A stretch of 9,881 bases of DNA from JANQPX01 sp051010395. GTDB lineage: Bacteria; Pseudomonadota; Alphaproteobacteria; Geminicoccales; Geminicoccaceae. Location of the stretch: contig JBPCVQ010000149.1 in the NCBI GenBank assembly GCA_051010395.1, positions 1 to 9,881 on the forward strand, written 5' to 3'. Position numbers and translations under genes: made by a program. The number at the start of each line of letters is the position of its first letter. Within the stretch, counting starts at the first letter, position 1. Shown here piece after piece: positions 7,408 to 9,881 of the stretch. The notes below the pieces were generated by a model. The model saw only the letters and a program-made list of their open reading frames with translations, searched no databases and had not been told where the DNA came from.

Positions 7408-7803
7408 TCAATCCGCAAGCAGCTCTTTGAGCATCGGGCAATCCGATCTTCCTGCTTCGCAATGTGCGATCAGTTCGATCAACGCGGTTTCGAGACGCTC
7501 GAGATCGGTGATTTTGCTACGAACGGCACCAAGATGAGCCTCGCCAATATTCTTGACCTTGGCACAGTTAGAGTCCTCATCGGAAGCGAGCGACAGTAAC
7601 GCTCTAATTACTGAAATCGAAAAACCCAAATCACGACAACGCTTCACGAACCGAAGGCGCACAATCGCTTCAGTATGGTAGCGACGATGGCCATTTGCAG
7701 ACCGTTCAGCTGCAGGCACGATACCTTCACGCTCGTAGTAGCGGATTGTTTCTATCGTGACGCCGCTTTGCTTGGCTGCTTCGCCTATTGCAAAATCGCT
7801 CAT
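7408..7803 (-). CDS. MerR-family metal-responsive transcriptional regulator
   Basis: MerR-type regulators bind between badly spaced -35 and -10 boxes and, on binding their signal, untwist the DNA to start transcription. The 131-residue protein has the winged-helix start (FAIGEAAKQSGVTIETIRYYEREGI, residues 4-28, with GHRRY at 38-42), a long dimerisation helix (about 83-115) and a metal-site C-terminus. Cysteines C80, C115 and C122 (HC at 114-115; SDCPMLKEL at 120-128) lie where metal-binding MerR members carry theirs. The C80-C115 distance of 35 equals that in Tn501 MerR. The last interval of seven residues is, from memory, the CadR spacing rather than the nine of MerR. It is divergent from the MerF-like operon and is its most likely regulator. 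The metal could be mercury, judging by the target gene, or cadmium/lead, judging by cysteine spacing and operator. The start ATG is preceded by AAGATGAG. Confidence 0.88.
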   Translation of the reverse strand: MSDFAIGEAAKQSGVTIETIRYYEREGIVPAAERSANGHRRYHTEAIVRLRFVKRCRDLGFSISVIRALLSLASDEDSNCAKVKNIGEAHLGAVRSKITDLERLETALIELIAHCEAGRSDCPMLKELLAD

Positions 7804-7809
7804 CTCATC

Positions 7810-7840
7810 TTGACCCTATAGTCACTACAGGATGCATAAC
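7810..7840 (+). promoter_or_regulatory. MerR-type promoter and operator for the merF-like operon
   Basis: A -35 box TTGACC (7810-7815) and a poor -10 CATAAC (7835-7840) are separated by 19 bases, the over-long spacing on which MerR-family activators act. The spacer carries the dyad CCTATAGT-C-ACTACAGG (7815-7831; seven of eight positions pair). From memory this resembles the operators of CadR/PbrR/ZccR-type regulators. Transcription would begin near 7847, giving a leader of about 39 bases before the ATG at 7886. The same site lies seven bases from the merR start, so binding should also control the regulator's own transcription. Confidence 0.75.
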
Positions 7841-7848
7841 ACGTTATG
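7835..7848. repeat. 14-base palindrome overlapping the -10 box
   Basis: The sequence CATAAC-AC-GTTATG has perfect six-base arms. It begins with the proposed -10 box and ends about where transcription would start. It may be a second operator or a -10 element for each strand, or it may be chance. Confidence 0.5.
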
Positions 7849-7885
7849 TACAAGAATGTTATCTGTTCATCGAGCGAGAGCGACC

Positions 7886-8095
7886 ATGAAGGGTAAGCTT
7901 CTGGGTGTTGGGGTCATCGGGACAGCTGTCACCGCACTCTGCTGCTTCACGCCAATACTGGCTTGGATCTTGAGCGCCATCGGCCTTTCGGGCGTGATCG
8001 GCTATGTATATCGCGACGATTTGCTCTTGCCACTCATGGCTGTTTTCCTAGCAATCACGGGGTACGCGCTATGGCGACGCAAGCGGACGAGCTAA
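7886..8095 (+). CDS. merF: MerF-like mercury(II) transport membrane protein, short form
   Basis: MerF is a small inner-membrane protein that brings Hg(II) into the cytoplasm for reduction. The 69-residue product has two membrane helices (about residues 5-30 and 40-63), the first containing the mercury-binding pair C19-C20 in TALCCFTPIL, and a positive tail RRKRTS. The motif IGT..TALCCFTP...I...GLS..IGY and the start MKGKLLGVGVIG match MerF closely. Classical MerF (about 81 residues) has a second CC pair near the C-terminus; this protein stops before it. The ATG at 7886 is preferred over in-frame ATGs at 7832 and 7856 because it fits the family start and leaves room for the promoter; 7832 lies upstream of the expected transcript start. 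The upstream site GAGCGAGAG is modest. It overlaps the next gene by 25 bases, so translation is probably coupled. Confidence 0.85.
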   Translation: MKGKLLGVGVIGTAVTALCCFTPILAWILSAIGLSGVIGYVYRDDLLLPLMAVFLAITGYALWRRKRTS

Positions 8096-8295
8096 TTCTC
8101 CAGTCTACCATCACATGCCCCGAATGTGGCCACGTGGAAGCTGAGATGATGCCGACCGATGCATGCCAGTGGTTCTACGATTGCAAGGGTTGCAAAGCTC
8201 TCTTGCGTCCCAAAAAGGGTGATTGCTGTGTCTATTGCTCCTACGGCACGGTTCCTTGCCCGCCGATTCAGGCGGATAAGCCCTGCTGCGGCTAG
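8071..8295 (+). CDS. Cysteine-rich GDCCVxC-domain protein
   Basis: This 74-residue soluble protein has eleven cysteines: C16 and C19 (CPEC), C32, C38 and C41 (CKGC), C52, C53 and C56 in the family motif GDCCVYC, C63, and C72-C73 at the end (PCCG). GDCCVxC proteins are found next to merR/merF-type genes, but their biochemical role is not established to my knowledge. The CxxC pairs suggest zinc ribbons or a soft-metal-binding protein acting in the cytoplasm, as no signal peptide or membrane helix is present. The ATG at 8071 lies inside merF in another frame (25-base overlap), which suggests fixed-ratio production with the transporter. A longer frame from 7963 exists, but the upstream part is only merF read in the wrong frame. 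It is tempting to see it as the cytosolic acceptor for metal from MerF; this is inference. Confidence 0.85.
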   Translation: MATQADELILQSTITCPECGHVEAEMMPTDACQWFYDCKGCKALLRPKKGDCCVYCSYGTVPCPPIQADKPCCG

Positions 8296-8389
8296 GCTCC
8301 GTCAATTCCTGAATATGGTGCCCAGCCTGTGCTCGACTTTCATCGAACGTATGTCAAGAACGGCCGGATACTGTTGGCGAAATGATTGT
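8296..8389. other. Short gap containing the outer end of the IS1182-family element
   Basis: No gene is seen in these 94 bases. The boundary of the insertion sequence must lie here, since the transposase stops at 8390 and the cysteine-rich gene at 8295. GGATACTGTTGGCGA (8366-8380) is a candidate for the terminal inverted repeat, but the other end of the element is outside the window, so it cannot be tested. No terminator hairpin with a T-run is visible for the merF operon. Confidence 0.3.
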
Positions 8390-9881
8390 TCATGTTGCCA
8401 GTGCGGCGAAACGGGAAGTTCGTGTTGGTGCTTTCGGTCGGCCGGTCATCCATGCGGCCAGGCGATCAAGGTTGATAGCTGCGGCGGTTGCGAGTTGCTG
8501 CAGATGGGTCTTGGCCAGGCCGCAGTAACGTGATTGCCTGGCTTCAAAAGCCCTGACGGCCTGCGATATCGTGCCTTCGATACCTGCTCGCCGGGCATAG
8601 CGCCGATATCCTTCATCACTCGCGATCAGAGTTCGAGCTACCGTGATAGCTTTATGGTGACGTTCGGGACGTAATCGTAGGTAACGCGGTTGGGCCTTGC
8701 CTCGAACACATAAAGATCGCGCATCGCAACGGCGACAGGTGGCGGTTGGAAATCGAACCTGGTGATAGGATTGGCCGTCCTTTTTGGCATGGGTTTTCCA
8801 AGATGTTGAGGCGACACCCTTCGGGCAATGCGCAACCTGATGTGACCAATCGATGGTGAATTGATCGGTGGTATGACCACCTTCGACTTTACTTTGCCAA
8901 TTTGGGTTCGGCCGTGGCGGACCAACCAGATCGATGCCGTGATCATCTTGGCTTTGGATCAAGAGGTCGGCGGAAACATAGGCGGCGTCCACTAAATGCT
9001 CCTTGGGCGACAGCCCTTTGTTGCCGAGTGCTGCGTGGATCTTGTCGGTACACATCGCTTCATGGACGTCGGCGGGCGTGGTGTGGACATGGGTGATCAG
9101 GTTGACGGTATCATCGTCGCAGGTCTCGCTCTGATGCATCATGTAACCGGTCCACGTCTCACCCCCCTTATTACGATAGCGCGCTTCCACATCGTAGGGC
9201 GATTCGATCTTCTCTTTCGCCTTGGTAACCTCACGATTGCTCTTGAAGCGCAGGCTTGGCGGATTGCCACTCGACGGCGCATCGCCTTCGAAATGCCGGG
9301 CCCAGGCCGTGCGCAACGCCCGTACCTTCGGCAATTGTCCCAGCTCTGACGGCGTCTCGGCCGCTCCGAGAAAGGCCAGCAGGACGAAGCCATCCTCACC
9401 AACCATCTCTGCATAGGCCTGGCGTTTGGCGGCCGTGCGGGGAAGACGACTATCTTCAACACGGCGGCCATAACGTTCGTACCAATCTTTAGGCGCGATG
9501 CCTTTAAGCCATGCCGGTGCGATCGTGGCCAACTCATTGAGCGCCGCTCGCATGGTCTCGCCAATGAGCTCCAGCCGGTTGAGTTCCCTGATCGCGGCCA
9601 GAACATGGGTGGAATCAGTCCGTTGCCGGCCCCGGGCCTTCAAAACCCCTTGGTCACGACAACGCACTAACAGCCGCTCCAGCAAGCGATTCTCGGCTTC
9701 GCCGGCAATCAGACGGGAACGGAATTCGCACAGCACCGAGAAATCGAACCCCGGATCACTCAAGTCGAGGCCCAGAAGATATTTCCAGTCAATTCGAGCG
9801 CGCACCGCGTCTGCTGCTTGCCGATCGGACAGATTCTCACGAAATTGGAGAACGGTGACCAAAGCAAGCCGCCATGGGCAT
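8366..9881 (-). mobile_element. IS1182-family insertion sequence (partial, right end outside window)
   Basis: The extent is set by the transposase gene plus a tentative terminal repeat beginning near 8366. The left border is uncertain by some tens of bases (between 8296 and 8389), and the other end is beyond the window. It lies immediately downstream of the merF/GDCCVxC operon. Confidence 0.6.
8390..9881 (-). CDS. IS1182-family transposase (5' end outside window)
   Basis: This is a DDE transposase that moves its insertion sequence by cut-and-paste or copy-out chemistry. About 496 residues are visible and the frame is open to the right edge; residues PWRLALVTVLQFRENLSD before and after the TTG at 9862 are typical internal family sequence, so the true start lies further upstream and TTG 9862 is not used. 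The N-terminal DUF772-like region is followed by GRQRTDSTHV (first catalytic Asp, near base 9616), HLVDAAYVS (second Asp) and RAGIEGTISQAV (probable Glu). A cysteine cluster (HCPKG, CRRCDARSLC) precedes the last part, as in related transposases. No stop or frameshift breaks it in the window, so it may be active. It faces the metal-resistance operon tail to tail. Confidence 0.93.
   Translation of the reverse strand, partial: CPWRLALVTVLQFRENLSDRQAADAVRARIDWKYLLGLDLSDPGFDFSVLCEFRSRLIAGEAENRLLERLLVRCRDQGVLKARGRQRTDSTHVLAAIRELNRLELIGETMRAALNELATIAPAWLKGIAPKDWYERYGRRVEDSRLPRTAAKRQAYAEMVGEDGFVLLAFLGAAETPSELGQLPKVRALRTAWARHFEGDAPSSGNPPSLRFKSNREVTKAKEKIESPYDVEARYRNKGGETWTGYMMHQSETCDDDTVNLITHVHTTPADVHEAMCTDKIHAALGNKGLSPKEHLVDAAYVSADLLIQSQDDHGIDLVGPPRPNPNWQSKVEGGHTTDQFTIDWSHQVAHCPKGVASTSWKTHAKKDGQSYHQVRFPTATCRRCDARSLCVRGKAQPRYLRLRPERHHKAITVARTLIASDEGYRRYARRAGIEGTISQAVRAFEARQSRYCGLAKTHLQQLATAAAINLDRLAAWMTGRPKAPTRTSRFAALAT

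Noticed and set aside
7832..7885. Upstream in-frame starts at 7832 and 7856 for the merF-like gene
   Set aside because: 7832 lies within the promoter, upstream of the expected transcript start; 7856 adds ten residues unlike MerF and has a weak ribosome site.
8159..8533. A plus-strand frame with a cysteine-rich middle part
   Set aside because: It overlaps the GDCCVxC gene in another frame and then runs antisense into the transposase; the cysteines come from the wrong reading of these genes.
9139..9606. A 155-codon minus-strand frame
   Set aside because: It is a shadow frame inside the IS1182-family transposase.

Overview
The window looks like chromosomal DNA of an alphaproteobacterium, carrying an accessory patch at its right-hand end. 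This rests on the gene order (surA, lptD, lptG, lptF on the minus strand, diverging from pepA-holC on the plus strand), the GC-rich codon use and the protein sequences. No rRNA or tRNA gene or CRISPR array was seen, and the species cannot be named from this sequence.

Positions 1-4746, minus strand: the lipopolysaccharide-export operon. It is read lptF, lptG, lptD, then the start of surA, which runs off the left edge. LptF and LptG are the two membrane subunits of the inner-membrane LPS extractor. LptD is the outer-membrane barrel that inserts LPS. SurA is the periplasmic chaperone that helps barrels such as LptD fold. The genes are packed tightly: 19 bases between lptF and lptG, 0 between lptG and lptD, 48 between lptD and surA. 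The 113-base gap 4747-4859 must hold the divergent start signals for this operon and for pepA.

Positions 4860-7304, plus strand: pepA (M17 leucyl aminopeptidase, all catalytic and metal residues present) and holC (DNA polymerase III chi subunit). They are separated by a 476-base segment with no recognisable gene, whose two ends form imperfect terminal inverted repeats and which is bracketed by TA. Removing it restores a TAATG junction, where the pepA stop codon overlaps the holC start codon. I read it as a MITE-like or decayed insertion sequence that landed exactly at the stop/start overlap.

Positions 7408-8295: a small divergent metal-response cassette. A MerR-family regulator faces a two-gene operon made of a short MerF-like mercury transporter and an overlapping 74-residue, 11-cysteine protein of the GDCCVxC type. 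The intergenic region holds a MerR-type promoter with a 19-base spacer centred on a dyad. The MerF-like protein keeps the membrane CC pair but ends where the second, cytosolic CC pair normally lies. The cysteine-rich partner could supply that acceptor function (inference).

Positions 8296-9881: an IS1182-family insertion sequence on the minus strand, whose transposase start lies beyond the right edge. Its presence directly behind the metal cassette suggests an accessory insertion region downstream of holC. Any further resistance genes could have been displaced or lost.
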